64,000 nt of DNA from Sorghum bicolor (lineage: Eukaryota; Streptophyta; Magnoliopsida; Poales; Poaceae): positions 33,611,209-33,675,208 of the forward strand of contig NC_012870.2 in NCBI RefSeq assembly GCF_000003195.3, in the 5' to 3' direction. A model generated the notes under the pieces. The model made no database searches and was not told the DNA's origin. It saw nothing but the letters and a program-made list of their open reading frames with translations. Below, in pieces: positions 1 to 11,103 of this stretch; position 1 is the stretch's first letter; the number at the start of each line of letters is the position of its first letter. The position numbers were made by a program, and so were the translations under genes.

Positions 1-75
1 CCGATATTCGTGCGCTTGCGGATCAATTCCTTATTGCGTTCCCAAATATCAACACAAGCTGGACCTCCAAGTCTT

Positions 76-540
76 TTAATCTTCTGAGTTACCTTCCTCC
101 GGAGATGGTGTCTCCAGTGGTTCTTCATGAACTTCCTTCACTGTAGAGTCTCTCTCTAGTCTAGGTTTGAATGTGCAGTGTTCTTCTTTTCCATTTATGT
201 TGAACTTGATTTCTCCTTTTCCGACATCAATGTGGGCATTGGTAGTGCTCAGAAATGGCCTTCCAAGGATGATGGACACTTTTGAGTCAGGACTCATGTC
301 CAGTACTACGAAATCTACTGGCACCAGGAAATCTCTGATCTTGACTGGAATGTTCTCGGCAATACCCAACGGATGTCGAACCGATTGATCCGCTAGTTGT
401 AGGCACATTGATGTTGGTTCTAGGGTCGCATGCTCAAGCTTTTTGTAGACTGATGCTGGCATCACACTGACACTTGCTCCGAGATCACAAAGTGCATTGT
501 TGAAGTGTTGGTTTCCGATCGAGCAGTCAATAGTGGGCAT
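76..540 (-). pseudogene. Athila-D retropepsin-like protease region
   Basis: This is the aspartic protease domain that would cut the gag-pol polyprotein inside the particle. The visible active-site motif is DLGAS followed by VSVMP, with a downstream ILGRPF motif typical of the second half of Ty3 retropepsins. The hallmark is normally D-T/S/L-G-A, and DLGAS is the form usual in Athila elements. The 154-residue open stretch begins at a methionine that overlaps the end of the gag frame but lies in another frame, so one small indel near 540 separates it from gag. The reading ends at 76; what follows to position 1 is probably the linker to reverse transcriptase, outside the window. Confidence 0.8.
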
Positions 541-2027
541 CCTGGATCTTCCTTCTTCCTTGGTGCCTTGTTGAGGATGGCCGCACTACATTCTTCTGTC
601 AGCTTGATAACCTCAGTGGTGGGCAGTGGTCTCTTCTTGTTAAGAATATCTATGATGTACTTTGCATATGTAGGTACCTGTATGGCATCGAGTAGAGGTA
701 TGTTGACGTATAATTTCTGAATTTCCTCTACAAACTTACCAAACTGCTCATCCGACTGCAGTCCTCTGTTTCTCCTGGGAAATGGCAAATAGTTGGTGTC
801 GTAAAAATCTTTCCTCATTTCTCCAGTTCTTGGTTGTAGCAGATCTTCTGCTTCAACTGGGCTTTCTTCTTCTATCACTGCTGGTTGCACTGGTGCTGAG
901 GTTCTTTGTTTCTCTTTTGGGTATGGGGGATCTCTGGTAGCTTTGCCTCCTCTAGTAGTTATATTCTTTACCTGCTCAAGGTTAGTAGCAACAGGCAGTG
1001 CAGCAACTATCTTTATTAATTTAAGCTCTACCCTTTTATTAAGAGTGTTTTGCTCATCAAAGGCAGTTAGTAGAAAATGCATTTTATTGTGTATATATTT
1101 TAGAGATGATTCATTTGTATCTAGCCTTTGTTTAACTTCATCATTAATTTTGGTTTGTTGAGCAATTATCTCTTTTAATGAAAGTTGCTTGAAAGTATTA
1201 CCTGAGTTCATACCTTTGCTATTGGGTTGACTCAAAGTTGGTTGATATTTGTATGCTGTCTCAATGGCCCTTTGATCTTCTTTAAACTTGGCCCTCTAGT
1301 CAATCCAATGGAGCAGATTTTCCATCTTAGTTGATAATGCATTTACTTCTTCTGGTATTTCTTCAGTTTGATGACATTGTTGAGCTTTATCTTGGAACCA
1401 GCTTTGGTTTTCTGCTATCTTATCCAAAAGTATCTCTGCTTTTCCAGTTGTAAGCTCCAAGAATGATCCTTTAGCAGATGCATCTAGACACTCACGAGCC
1501 TTCTGGGTTAATCCATGGTAGAAGGTCTGCATAAGTAACCATGTGGCCATTCCATGGTGAGGACAATTTGATATGTATCCTTGAAAACGCTCCCATGCTT
1601 CTGAAATGGTTTCTGTCTTCTGTTGTTGGAAACTGACAATATTTCCTCTTAAGGCAGTTGTTTTGCCTATAGGGAAAAACTTTGATAGAAAGGCATCTGA
1701 CAAGTTCGTCCAGTTGTTGATGTTATTTTGATGAGTGTAGAACCACTTCCTCGCTTTCCCTTCTAGTGAGAATGGAAAAAGGCGAAGCAGTATGACGTCT
1801 TTGTCAACTCCGTTGATGTGGATTGTGCTTCCAATCTCTAAGAAATTCTGCAAGTGTGCACTAGCATCTTCATGTGCCTTTCCACTGAATTGTGTAGCTT
1901 GTACCAAATTGATGAGGCTTGACTTGAGCTCAAACTCAGGTATTCCTTCTTCTACTGCAAATCTTGGACCAGTTGGAATGTTCTCAAGACTTGGAGCAGA
2001 GAATTCTTGTAGGGTCTTCTGTGCCAT
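462..2027 (-). pseudogene. Athila-D gag polyprotein (interrupted)
   Basis: Gag forms the cytoplasmic particle that packages element RNA. The first open part (2027-1296) holds the retrotransposon gag domain, with the conserved track HEDASAHL, RLFPFSL, KWFY and FLSKFFP in the first 150 residues. A TAG after WID near 1296 is followed in the same frame by a second part (1235-462), basic and proline-rich and leading into the protease linker. I read one frame with an in-frame TAG, then a frameshift near 540 into protease. The start codon at 2027 is chosen because it directly precedes the conserved N terminus. No zinc knuckle is seen, as is common in Athila gag. The copy is not intact. Confidence 0.8.
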
Positions 2028-2333
2028 AGCTTCAGCAATTGGTAGCTAGCTTCTTCTTCTCTTGATTGCTTTGGTTCTGATGATGAAGAGTTGAATGTAC
2101 CCAAAGTTAATCCTGATATACCCTGTATAAAAATATAAACATAGAAAAACAACAGGGTGAACCTGCCAAAGCAGAGGTGCCTTGTTATGATTTCTCACTT
2201 AGTAGCTGTTTTTATGCAATTATTTCTCTATAGTCTAGTCTAATATTTTATATGAATAACCTTGACTAATTTTCTGGCTTTTCTTACCATTCCTATGTGT
2301 TACCCTTTTGTTCCCTTTATGACTTTCTTATGA
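2028..2333 (-). other. Athila-D 5' leader between primer site and gag
   Basis: About 300 bases between the primer site and the gag start, AT-rich and without a convincing ORF. It should be the untranslated leader of the element RNA. I see no specific packaging structure. Confidence 0.6.
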
Positions 2334-2352
2334 GATCCCCGGCAACGGCGCA
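2334..2352 (-). promoter_or_regulatory. Athila-D primer binding site (tRNA-Asp)
   Basis: On the minus strand this reads TGCGCCGTTGCCGGGGATC, the complement of the 3' end of plant tRNA-Asp (CCCCGGCAACGGCGCCA) with one mismatch near the CCA end. It lies nine bases inside the LTR end, as in Athila-H. First-strand cDNA synthesis would start here. Confidence 0.8.
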
Positions 2353-2361
2353 AGAAATGCT

Positions 2362-3877
2362 TGTTGACACTAGCTAACACCACTTAGATACTAGGTTGTC
2401 ATCCCCAGCATGGTGCTAGAGTGTACAAAGGTATTTATAAATGTAAAGGCTCTCTAGAAAATAATCTATTCTATCTGCAAGCACACAGATAAAACACCTC
2501 AATGTAGCATTTCACCAGGATAAGTATTCCAGGTATCGTTATTTATAATTTTGCTCAAGGGATCTAAGGAGATTAAATTAAGGGCAAAATCTATCAAGGC
2601 ATAGACTAGAGATAAACTTGCAAGAACATGATTACTAATGAGAAACTCGTCACACAGTCACTTACTTTAGCAGGGGGTAAACCATAAAGATAATGATAAT
2701 AAATTATAAGTTCAAGGGATAAATAACACAGCGATTAGAAAATAGACTACTCCTCATATATGTAGGTGATGTCGGATTAGCTAGAGAATGGATTCTAAGT
2801 TATCTACTAACTACTAAGTCATAATCAACTCTAGTTATCTACAAGATCATATATAGCATAAAAGACTCTTCATTCATGTATAAGGAACATTGATAAAGTA
2901 AATCAGAGCATCGCATGACTTACTCCACAATACCGGTTCTGCCTGTCCTATGAACGGAGGGTGGACTATATAAGAATCAACGAAGCTGTCACTATCGCGA
3001 ACTACCACATGACCCGACCAATAGGATACATTTGCAGATAAATAACATCTAAGCACCACGCTCACATGTGATCTATCACCTAACTCCCTCGCGTCAAGAG
3101 CTAAGCGCTTTGCAAACTTATACATAAACTCATTATCAATTAGAACTATATCAAATATAGAACTAGAGCAAACTAAGAACATAATAATTAGAGACATAAT
3201 GCAATTAGAACAAAGAATTAGAGAAAGATATGAATAATACCAATCTTTATTACTGAAGATCCGAATCCAGAGCGTAGTGCTCTACTTCTCTAATTGCTAT
3301 CTAATCAAACCTCTAAACTTGAAGGATTAGGGAGTAGCTAATTCTAATTCTCTATGGGAGAGAAGCTCTAAACCCTAACTTTGATGGCTACCTCTGCATA
3401 ATGAGATGGCTACCTCTGCATAATGATTTCTTCTCTTCTCCTCTCTCCTCCAGGGGCCAGGGGGTCTGGTTTTATAGTCCCCTCAAGTGAACGTGGGCCG
3501 TCAGATCAAACCGACATAGATTGTGTGGTTTAGATTGATCCTTTAGGTCGGTGGAGTTTAGCCCCAAAGCAGAGTCCTGATTGGACTCACAGAGGGGGCG
3601 GGCGCCCTGCCTCTGGCCCCGTTTCGCCTCCGCTTCGGTCTCGTGGCTTCTGGAGTCTTCTAGATTGAAGAAAATTGCGCGGCACATAATTATCTTGTTG
3701 TAAACATGACATGTGGGCCTTCTCTCCATATTCTCTTATAACCCCCTGCAGAAATAGATAAACACCAAAGCTTGTGGAATTCTGTCAGATAAAACCCTAA
3801 TTCTAGATGTTTGTTTCGTATTGATCCTTTTCCATGTTTATTTGATTATTAATTTTAGTACTTAAGGACCATCAACA
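2362..3877 (-). repeat. Athila-D 5' LTR (1516 bp)
   Basis: On the + strand it runs from TGTTGACAC at 2362 to GACCATCAACA at 3877; on its own strand it is TG...CA. The promoter is visible as ACTATAAAACC on the minus strand (about 3470-3479), downstream of a single GGGCGCCC palindrome (3600-3607). The other copies of this LTR have two such palindromes 21 bp apart, or one intact and one altered. Short ORFs seen in the LTR are chance or antisense frames. Confidence 0.85.
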
Positions 3878-3893
3878 CATACCAGCAAGCAAG

Positions 3894-4355
3894 ATGTCAC
3901 AAGCTCCAAGTCAAGCTACAACCACTCAAGTTTTACCTACACCGACACCAGCCCAAGTCATCGATGGACCGGTTACACGTAGTCATGCAAAGAAGCTACA
4001 ACAAGAGGTCCACGCGCTACTTTGTGAGATTCATTTTAACATTAATGAGAATTATATACTACCTAAGTGTTCTACCTTGATTGTACTCAGGTATATAGAA
4101 GAAAAGAAGGATGAATTGGACCATGAAGAACGAACCAGTGCAAGTTCCAGAAGATACTACAAAACGGACCAGAGAGTCAAAAACGGACCAGTGGAAGTCA
4201 AGAACGGACCAGTGCAAAGAAAGCTTCATAACTTTTTACTCACAAAAGCTATGAAAGCCCATGAGGACTTGATGGAAAGCTTGTCGAGTCTACTTTGGAA
4301 TGAATCTAGTGGCGACCAGTTTGGATACTCCATATTGCCTGCAGACCAGAATTAG
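3894..4355 (+). pseudogene. Orphan C-terminal fragment of a retroelement polyprotein
   Basis: This 153-residue open frame starts at an ATG shortly after the Athila-D LTR. It contains GPVTRSHAKKLQQEV and EIHFNINENYILPK, a sequence type I recognise from the 3' coding end of grass Ty3 elements; its function is unknown to me. The middle carries three copies of an ACGGACCAG word (about 4153-4214), read as NGPV repeats in the protein. It lies between two mobile elements (Athila-D on the left, the Chromo-F LTR on the right), so it is either a remnant of the DNA they inserted into or the 3' end of a relative of Chromo-F. No catalytic motif is visible. Confidence 0.5.
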
Positions 4356-4382
4356 TACAGATTGCTCAGAAGGTCAATATTC

Positions 4383-5083
4383 TGTCATGACAAAAAGTTG
4401 GTACAACTTGCTGTGCAAAATTGTACCAATCTACAATGTTTCGTGGTGCATGGCATACATTGCTGGAAAGCTCTTGGAGTCTAGTTTCACACCCAAGAAA
4501 CGGTTTGTCATTTGGACTTCCCAAAAAAAACGTTATGGTCAGTTTATTAGAAACTGCTCTGGAGGCCAATAGTCACGCGAAGTGAGTTCGGGAATCCATT
4601 CCGAGGGGACCTTTCACATTACCTTCCCTCAGAAACTCTATTTCATTTTCATACCTATCTAGGGGGGTTGTTCCTAGTATAAATATCCCCTACCTCTAAG
4701 CTATTACCAACATTTGATCATTTGATAAACTACATGATATTGCAGCCACGCTGCTGAGTGCCTTACTCAACCTTTGTTCTTCCTTGTTCTTCATGGACTT
4801 GTGAAATGAATCCTATGGGTTCCCCTACTTCGTGCTCTACGGCTTCTGTTCGGCTGCGCCGTATTGTGTGGATTAGTTCTGGATTGTGGTTCTACGGTCG
4901 TTCGGAGATCGAGTCGAAGTCTTCGTGGTTTCGGTGCCTCTCTCCCCGTCGCTTGGTCGCATCCAACCTTTGTCAGGTATAAAGCTAGTTACCGGCTGTT
5001 CGCAGCAAGTTATCCTTGTTCTTTTGATCTACTGTGGTGAAGATCGGGCCACCCTAGCACCGATTCATATCGGTAGGCTATCA
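4383..5083 (+). repeat. Chromo-F 5' LTR
   Basis: It starts TGTCATGACAAAA and ends GGCTATCA. A TATA box, TATAAATA, lies at 4678-4685, and a long 5' untranslated part follows. It pairs with the 3' LTR at 7745-8444. The short frames inside it have equivalents in both LTRs and no protein character. Confidence 0.88.
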
Positions 5084-5085
5084 AC

Positions 5086-5097
5086 TGGTATCAAAGC
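5086..5097 (+). promoter_or_regulatory. Chromo-F primer binding site (tRNA-iMet)
   Basis: TGGTATCAAAGC lies two bases after the LTR end. It differs by one base from TGGTATCAGAGC, the complement of the plant initiator tRNA-Met 3' end. Confidence 0.8.
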
Positions 5098-5745
5098 TTT
5101 CGTTGTCACGGTAGATCTCACAAGCATCCACATATGTACCTATAGTTTATCTATCATTTGTTACTATTTTGTTCATCACCTATAGTCTACTGAAAAAGCC
5201 ACAAAAAAATCCTATAGCCCTTTGACGGTACTGTTATCTTGTGTTTTTGTGTTCATCAAGTTGCTAATCACTCTCTTTACATATATTGTGTTGTGTTTCA
5301 TTTGTTATCCGCACCCCTGTTAGTATAAAAAAGAGATAAAAAAAAAGTCAGTGAAAAAAAATCAGAGAAGAGAAAAGAGAAAGAACAAACAAATAGAAGA
5401 AGAGGAAAAGGGGTTGTATTGCGGTTTGCCCACTAAAAAATTCAGTTTGCATATTTAGATTCTTAGTGATTTATATACCAGAAACAATACATCTTGTGAG
5501 CACATCAAACCACTTGATTTTTTAGTACCGTAGCCTCTCTTGTTTTGCCACTTATAGCTCCACCTAAAATTGTAACCAGGACATTCGACTCGTAATCCTT
5601 GTGAACTCGGAATCACTTCTATTGAGCTGCTACACTAGCACAATTCACTGTCCTTGAGAACAGGAAAGAGCATTGGTAAGTAAGAGGTGAGGTTGTGTGA
5701 TTCCACAAATTTACCCATTCCACTATATTTTGCTTTAGTGCTAAC
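5098..5745 (+). other. Chromo-F untranslated leader
   Basis: A 650-base leader between primer site and gag without a supportable ORF. It includes an A/G-rich purine tract (about 5328-5412), which may have an RNA packaging or translation role. This is inference from position only. Confidence 0.5.
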
Positions 5746-7658
5746 ATGGCAGGATCCAACTCAAGTATTCATGGAAATCGTCTTGGAGAAGGAGAACCCC
5801 CTGTTGCACGGGTTGAGTTGCGCCAAATGGCAGACTCACTCTTGCAGGCCATGGAGAGGATGCTTGATGCACGCCTACCTGCAGATGGGCGGAGGGCTCC
5901 TCGGCATCAATATGATGAATCTGGTGCTGAAAATTCTAATGGAGGACATGACCGTTTTAGAGATGGTCGTGGTGGTGGCAGGCGGGCTAGTCATCATGGC
6001 CAAGATGGAGGACGAGCTCATGGACATGGTCGTGGCCATTGTGTTCATTTTGATGATGAAGAATTTGATAACTTTGATCACAAAGAGGGGTCTGATGAGA
6101 ATCCCTTTGCAAATGATGGGCTGCATAGGCGGCGCAATGATCACCGGCGGCATGCTGATCATGGAGATAGAGAGCATCATCATGGTCGTCATAATAGGGA
6201 AGATCCGGACAGCATTGCTCGTGTCAAATTGAGTATCCCAAAATTCACTGGAAGAGAGGATGCAGATGCATATCTTGAGTGGGCTGAGCAGTGTGATCAA
6301 ATTTTAGAGTGCATAATATCTCTGATCAGAGGTGTGTCAATCTTGCTTCAGTGGAGTTCTCTGGTTATGCTCTGACTTGGTGGAATCAGATACAAGAGAA
6401 TCAACTTGTGTTGGGCCGTGAACATATCAACACATGGGAAGAGATGAAGCAAGTGATGAGAAGGCGATTTGTACCGTCAAGCTATCAGCGTGACCTTCGC
6501 AATAGGTTACAAAAGTTGAAGCAAGGAAAAAGATCGGTTGATGAGTATTATAAGGAGATGGAGTTGTTGTTAGTGCGGACTGGAATTAGAGAGGATCCAG
6601 AGTCAAAAATGGCAAGATTTTTGGGTGGTCTCAATGAAGAAATTGCTTGTTTTGTTGAGATGTTTCCATATCATACTTTGCAAGACCTTGTTGAGCAAGC
6701 TATGCGTACTGAAAGAAAAATTCAGCAAGAGACACGTGGAAAATCTTATGCAAGTCACTCTATTGCAGCCCCATGGCGCAAGCAGCAGTCCAGCACTTCC
6801 TTCGGTGGGGGACGGTCCCAAGGTGCTGCAGCTACGCCCTCTTCATCTAATGCTCCTTCGAAGATAGTGGTTTCTACAACATCATCTCCTGCATATCAGC
6901 AGCGACCTTCTACAAGTGTAGCAGCCCCAACTGTTGCTTCCTCAGCTACTACTTCCTCTACACGTAGTAGAGAAATTGTGTGCCACAAGTGTCATGGTCG
7001 TGGACATATTGCTGCACAATGTCCCAGTAGGAGGACCATGATTGTGAATAAGAATGGTGAATGGGAATCTGAAAGTGATCGTGAGGAAGAAAGTCCAAGA
7101 TATGATGAGGATCATGAAAACAATGATAATGAGATCCAACCCGATGAAGGTGATAACAACTGCTTTATTTCTCTTCGTGTGCTTAGTGTTACTACTGCAA
7201 AGGAAGAGAATGGGCAGCAACACAATCTTTTCCACACTCGAGGCATGATCAAAGAGAAGTTGTGTAGAATTATTGTTCACAATGGCAGCTGCAACAATAT
7301 TGCTAGCCAAGAATTGGTTGATAGAATGGAGCTAAAACAAAGGCGTCATCCTAATCCATACAAGATGCAGTGGCTGAATGATTGTGGTGCGCTGCGTGTG
7401 AGCCATGTTGTGACAGTTCCTTTCTCTATTGGGAGTTATAATGATCATGTGGAGTGTGATGTGGTGCCTATGCAAGCATGCCAACTGCTGCTAGGAAGAC
7501 CATGGTTATATGATCGTGATGTTCAGATTTTTGGAAGAACCAACAAGCTGTCTTTTGTGTACAAAGGAGAGCGAATTTCTTTGCTTCCTTCAATACCGGA
7601 GGAAATCTTGAAAGATGATCTCAAGAAGAAACAGAGAGAGAGAGCGAGAACCACTTAA
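5746..7658 (+). pseudogene. Chromo-F gag-protease polyprotein, one frameshift
   Basis: A gag-protease protein of about 637 residues. The N-terminal 150 residues are rich in Gly, His, Arg and Asp. The gag core follows with SIPKFTGREDADAYLEW, WWNQI, RRRFVPSSY and ARFLGGLNEEI, typical of chromoviruses. A CCHC zinc knuckle is clear at about 6979-7020 (CHKCHGRGHIAAQC). The C-terminal 140 residues are a retropepsin fold: HNGSCNNIAS, where family members usually have a D before GSC, and LLGRPWLYD. So the catalytic Asp appears replaced by Asn. The reading shifts frame near 6306, where a T run seems one base short; otherwise the frame is open to the TAA at 7656-7658. The ATG at 5746 is the first in frame after the leader. 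Confidence 0.85.
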
Positions 7659-7744
7659 CAGTGACCCACAAAAATAGTGAGGAATAGTTTCCACAGCCAA
7701 ATAAAACCCCACAGCTACAAAGAACCCAAAAACTGGGAAAACAG

Positions 7745-8444
7745 TGTCATGACAAAACGTTGGTACAACTTGCCGTGCAAAACTGTGCCAATCTACAATG
7801 TTTCGTGGTGCATGGCATACATTGCTGGAAAGCTCATGGAGTCTAGTTTCACACCCAAGAAACGGTTCGTCATTTGGACTTCCCAATAAAACGTTATGGT
7901 CAGTTTATTGGAATCTGCTCTGGAGGCCAATAGTCACGCGAAGCGAGTTCGGGAATCCATTCAGAGGGGACCTTTCACATTGCCTTCCCTCAGAAACTCT
8001 ATTTCATTTTCATACCTATCTAGGAGGGTTGTTCCTAGTATAAATATCCCCTACCTCTAAGCTATTACCAACATTTGATCATTTGATAAACTACATGATA
8101 TTGCAGCCACGCTGCTGGGTGCCTTACTCAACCTTTGTTCTTCCTTGTTCTTCATGGACTTGTGAAGTGAATCCTTTGGGTTCCCCTACTTCATGCTCTA
8201 CGGCTTCCATTCGGCTGCGCCGTATTGTGTGGATTAGTTCCGGATTGTGGCTCTGCGGTCGTTCGGAGATCGAGACGAAGTCTTCGTGGTTTCGGTGCCT
8301 CTCTCCCCGTCGCTTGGTCGCATCCAACCTTTGTCAGGTATAAAGCTAATTACCCGCTGTTCGCAGCAAGTTATCCTTGTTCTTTTGATCTACTGTCGTG
8401 AAGATCGGGGCACCCTAACACCGATTCATATCGGTAGCCTATCA
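7745..8444 (+). repeat. Chromo-F 3' LTR
   Basis: The 700-bp partner of the 5' LTR, beginning TGTCATGAC and ending AGCCTATCA, with a TATAAATA at about 8039-8046. It is preceded by a purine-rich stretch (AAAACTGGGAAAACAG) that is the likely polypurine tract priming plus-strand DNA. Confidence 0.88.
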
Positions 8445-11055
8445 ATGGAGCTACCCCCGTCAACGAGCACGGCTCGAACCTAACGCTGTTGATGCACGAG
8501 TCCAGGATCAGAGGGAAGCGCCCTGGTTCTAGGATGGCGGCCCACTGGTCCTGCCTGTTGAAGGAGATCTCCCTATGCGACCAGGGGGGAATTTCGGATC
8601 AGCAATCAGGCCATCGGTGCTGTCCACATTTAGGCAAGCTCTCTTTAAGAGCTTTCTTTCTCGTTTGGACGGGATGGAAACATTGCCTCCAAAGATGGAG
8701 TGTACCATGTCGGTGGGACTGACATATTGGTGTCGTGGGTCCCTATCTTGGTCATCGTCTTCATCTTCCTAACCGTGTCTATCTTGTTTCCCATTTTTCT
8801 TGGTGGAATCCCCCTGAGCGGCCCGCTATGTGTAGATGCTTTTGAGGACACGACATTCTTCCATCGTGTGGTTGGACTTGGGATGGAGTTGGCATAGTCC
8901 TTTCAGTGTATTGTTATAGTCTTCCTAGTAATCTTGCCGTCCATTGGGACGCTTGACTGTGTTCACCTCGTGGTCGTTGTCACGAGGTCGCTTGCCTCTG
9001 AAATCGTCACGGTTGTCGCAACGCCTGTCCCACCCTTCTCGGTGGTCGCGGTTGTTGCCGCGGTGAGGATTCCGGTTGTCGAAGCGCCGACGACTTTCGT
9101 CTCATCGGTGAGGCTGGTCAGCTCCTCTCACATCTTCTCGGATGAGTTTTTCTTCGTCATCGGCATCGGCGTAGTTTTTGGACGTGGCGAGGAGCTCGGC
9201 GACTGTGGTCGGCCTTTTGCGCAGTAGCTTACTTCTTAATGTTTCATGGAAGCGTAGGCCCTTGATGAAGGCCGATATGGCCTCGTCGTGAGAAATCTTT
9301 GGAATCTTGAGGCATATATCCGAGAAGTGTCGGATGTAATCGCGCAAGGGCTCATTCTTCCTATGCCTTATCCTCTCAAGATCATATTTGTTTTCGGGCT
9401 GCTCGTAGGTAGTAATGAAATTATCAATAAAAGCCTGGCGCAGTTCCTCCCATGAATTGAAAGAGTCCTCGGGTAGACCGAGGAGCCATTGGTGGCCGGC
9501 TTGGTCGAGGACGACTGGGAAATAGTTGGCCATGATGTGCTCGTCCCCTGCTGCTGACCGAACTGCGATCTCGTAAAGAGTGATCCATTTTTCAGGATTC
9601 TCCTTGCCATCATATTTTTTGAGCTTCTCAAGCTTGAAGTTGCGGGGCCATACGACTTAGCGAAGGTGTGACGAGAACTGTCTTAGGCCGGGGGGCCATG
9701 TGCCGCATCGTACTCGATGTGTCGCACGTTTTCATGTACTGCTCGTTCTGTAATGTGCCTGTTGATACGTTCGCATACATCCATAGGAGGGATATGATAT
9801 CGTAGATCCCGGTCTTGGTTCACCTCCTGACCACGTCCGCGTCTTTGTTCATGGTAACTGCCAGCATCCCGACCATGATTGTCGCGACGAGTGTCCTTCC
9901 TTCGATTATTGACAGGTGAACGGCTACGATTGTGCCCACAAGATCGCGGTGAGGTGTGGCTGTGATGAGTCTGGTCAGAGGTGACCTCCGTATAGGAAAC
10001 GGCTTGGACCCTTTTTAGCAGAGTAGCGGTCTGTCCCATGGCCGCGATCAGATGCGCCCGTATGTTGGTTCGAATGTCCTGATATTCTGAAGTATCGGGG
10101 AAGCGATCTAAGTTTGCTATGGCGACGGCCACGTTGGCGCTTGGTGTCTTGTAGACCTGGTGATTTCCGACCATGTCAAAAGCATCACTGAGATTATGTG
10201 GGGCGAGCTGTCGTTCCTCGTCTGCTCGTCATTGGGCCCGGTCGGCGTTGTGCTGCTCTCGTTGCTATCTCTGTTCGTCAGTTTCTCAGTCAACAACTGG
10301 GTTGTCATTGTTGACGTTGAGAACTAAGTCCCTTCGTCGAGGTGGAAAGACTGGGAAATGGGAGAACCTCGGGGGTATGCTGGTAGATCTAAATCGTAGT
10401 CTTCGTCCTCGGGGTGTAAGACCCCGGTAGGGATAGATCCTGTACTGGAGCTTGTACTGCTGGACGTGTCTTCTGGCAAAGTGCGGATGGAGACCATATT
10501 GACGAAGTGACGGGCTGTTTGCCTGTTTTGGCTCAGCGACAAGCCTGCCTTCCCGAATAGAGATTGGGTATGCCGTGAAAACTGATCAGCCGCGTTGCTC
10601 AGACCGTAAGGGCAATTCTGGTCTGGGGAGGCTGTCTTGAGCTTGACGATCCATCCCGCGGTGGTCGATGTTATGGTTAGGGACGTTCCCAGTCGTTCGT
10701 GCGTGGAGACACGAGTTGGTCGATGGGAGTCGAAAAAATTTGTTGTTACTGCCTGATCGGGCCTGCGTGGCATCGAATCCACCAGGTTGGAGGCCTCGAG
10801 AAGCTTGTGGTCGGCGCGATCAAGGGCTTGAAGATGATCCGAGTTGTCGACTTGCTTTCCCCTATAGCGAGGGAGTGGAGGTCGGGTCCTCGGAGTCAGC
10901 GTGGTCGGAGTCGACGCCTCTGCTGTACCAGATTGGATCTGGATTTCTTCCAGAGTCGTGGTCGTAAGGCCGCCGCCGTGAGTTATCCAAGTGATCTGTC
11001 CAACGGTGAACGTGAGACTTTCTTCCACGGACGCGGAAGCTGTAAAGATGACCAT
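8445..11055 (-). pseudogene. Tat-E gag and truncated protease start
   Basis: Reading on the minus strand, an N-terminal region (11055 to about 10320) is Thr/Ser-rich and of unknown role. A basic, Arg-rich linker follows (about 10174-9683). The gag core (about 9650-9102) has YDGKENPEKW, WLLGLPEDSFNSWEEL, FITTYEQPENKYDL and ISAFIKGLRFHETLR. Downstream (about 8940-8860) is a CxLH...H...C zinc-binding sequence (CQLHPKSNHTMEEC). The last codons before 8445 read VDGGSS, the retropepsin active site. At least three frameshifts (near 10200-10320, 9650 and 9100) and several stops break it. The family is recognised; the exact start codon is uncertain. Confidence 0.7.
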
Positions 11056-11084
11056 CTTGTTCGTCGGGAGAGCTGTACGCACAC

Positions 11085-11102
11085 CCCCTACCTGGCGCAC
11101 CA
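11085..11102 (-). promoter_or_regulatory. Tat-E primer binding site (tRNA-Arg type)
   Basis: On the minus strand it reads TGGTGCGCCAGGTAGGGG, one base from the complement of a plant tRNA-Arg 3' end (CCCCTACCTGGCGCGCCA), next to the LTR end. The same primer type is used by Tat-T. Confidence 0.7.
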
Positions 11103-11103
11103 C

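Larger units (their letters stand above)
1..3877 (-). mobile_element. Athila-type Ty3 LTR retrotransposon, 5' part (Athila-D)
   Basis: This is the 5' portion of a minus-strand Ty3-type element whose 3' part lies left of the window. In element order it has a 5' LTR (3877 down to 2362), a tRNA-Asp-type primer site, a leader, gag and the start of pol with a protease. The tRNA-Asp primer and gag style fit the Athila lineage (family knowledge). The LTR begins with the same TGTTGACGGTCC/CTTAAG motif as Athila-G, S1, S2 and Athila-H. The flank beyond the LTR is CATAC at 3878; its partner duplication is outside the window. Stops and a frameshift in the coding region indicate an inactive copy. Confidence 0.85.
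4383..8444 (+). mobile_element. Non-autonomous chromovirus-type gag-protease element (Chromo-F)
   Basis: This compact 4.06-kb unit has two directly repeated LTRs (701 and 700 bp, roughly 95% alike by eye), an iMet-type primer site, a leader and one gag-protease frame ending 87 bp before the 3' LTR. There is no reverse transcriptase, RNase H or integrase and no room for them. This layout matches TR-GAG elements, which carry gag and borrow polymerase from a partner. The flanking five bases differ (TATTC left, ATGGA right), so either the target duplication was lost or the unit is a recombinant of two copies. On the right it abuts Tat-E exactly at a protease active-site codon. Confidence 0.8.

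Noticed and set aside
5875..6300. Met/Ile-rich minus-strand frame opposite the Chromo-F gag
   Set aside because: Mirror of the His/Asp-rich gag N terminus; shadow frame.
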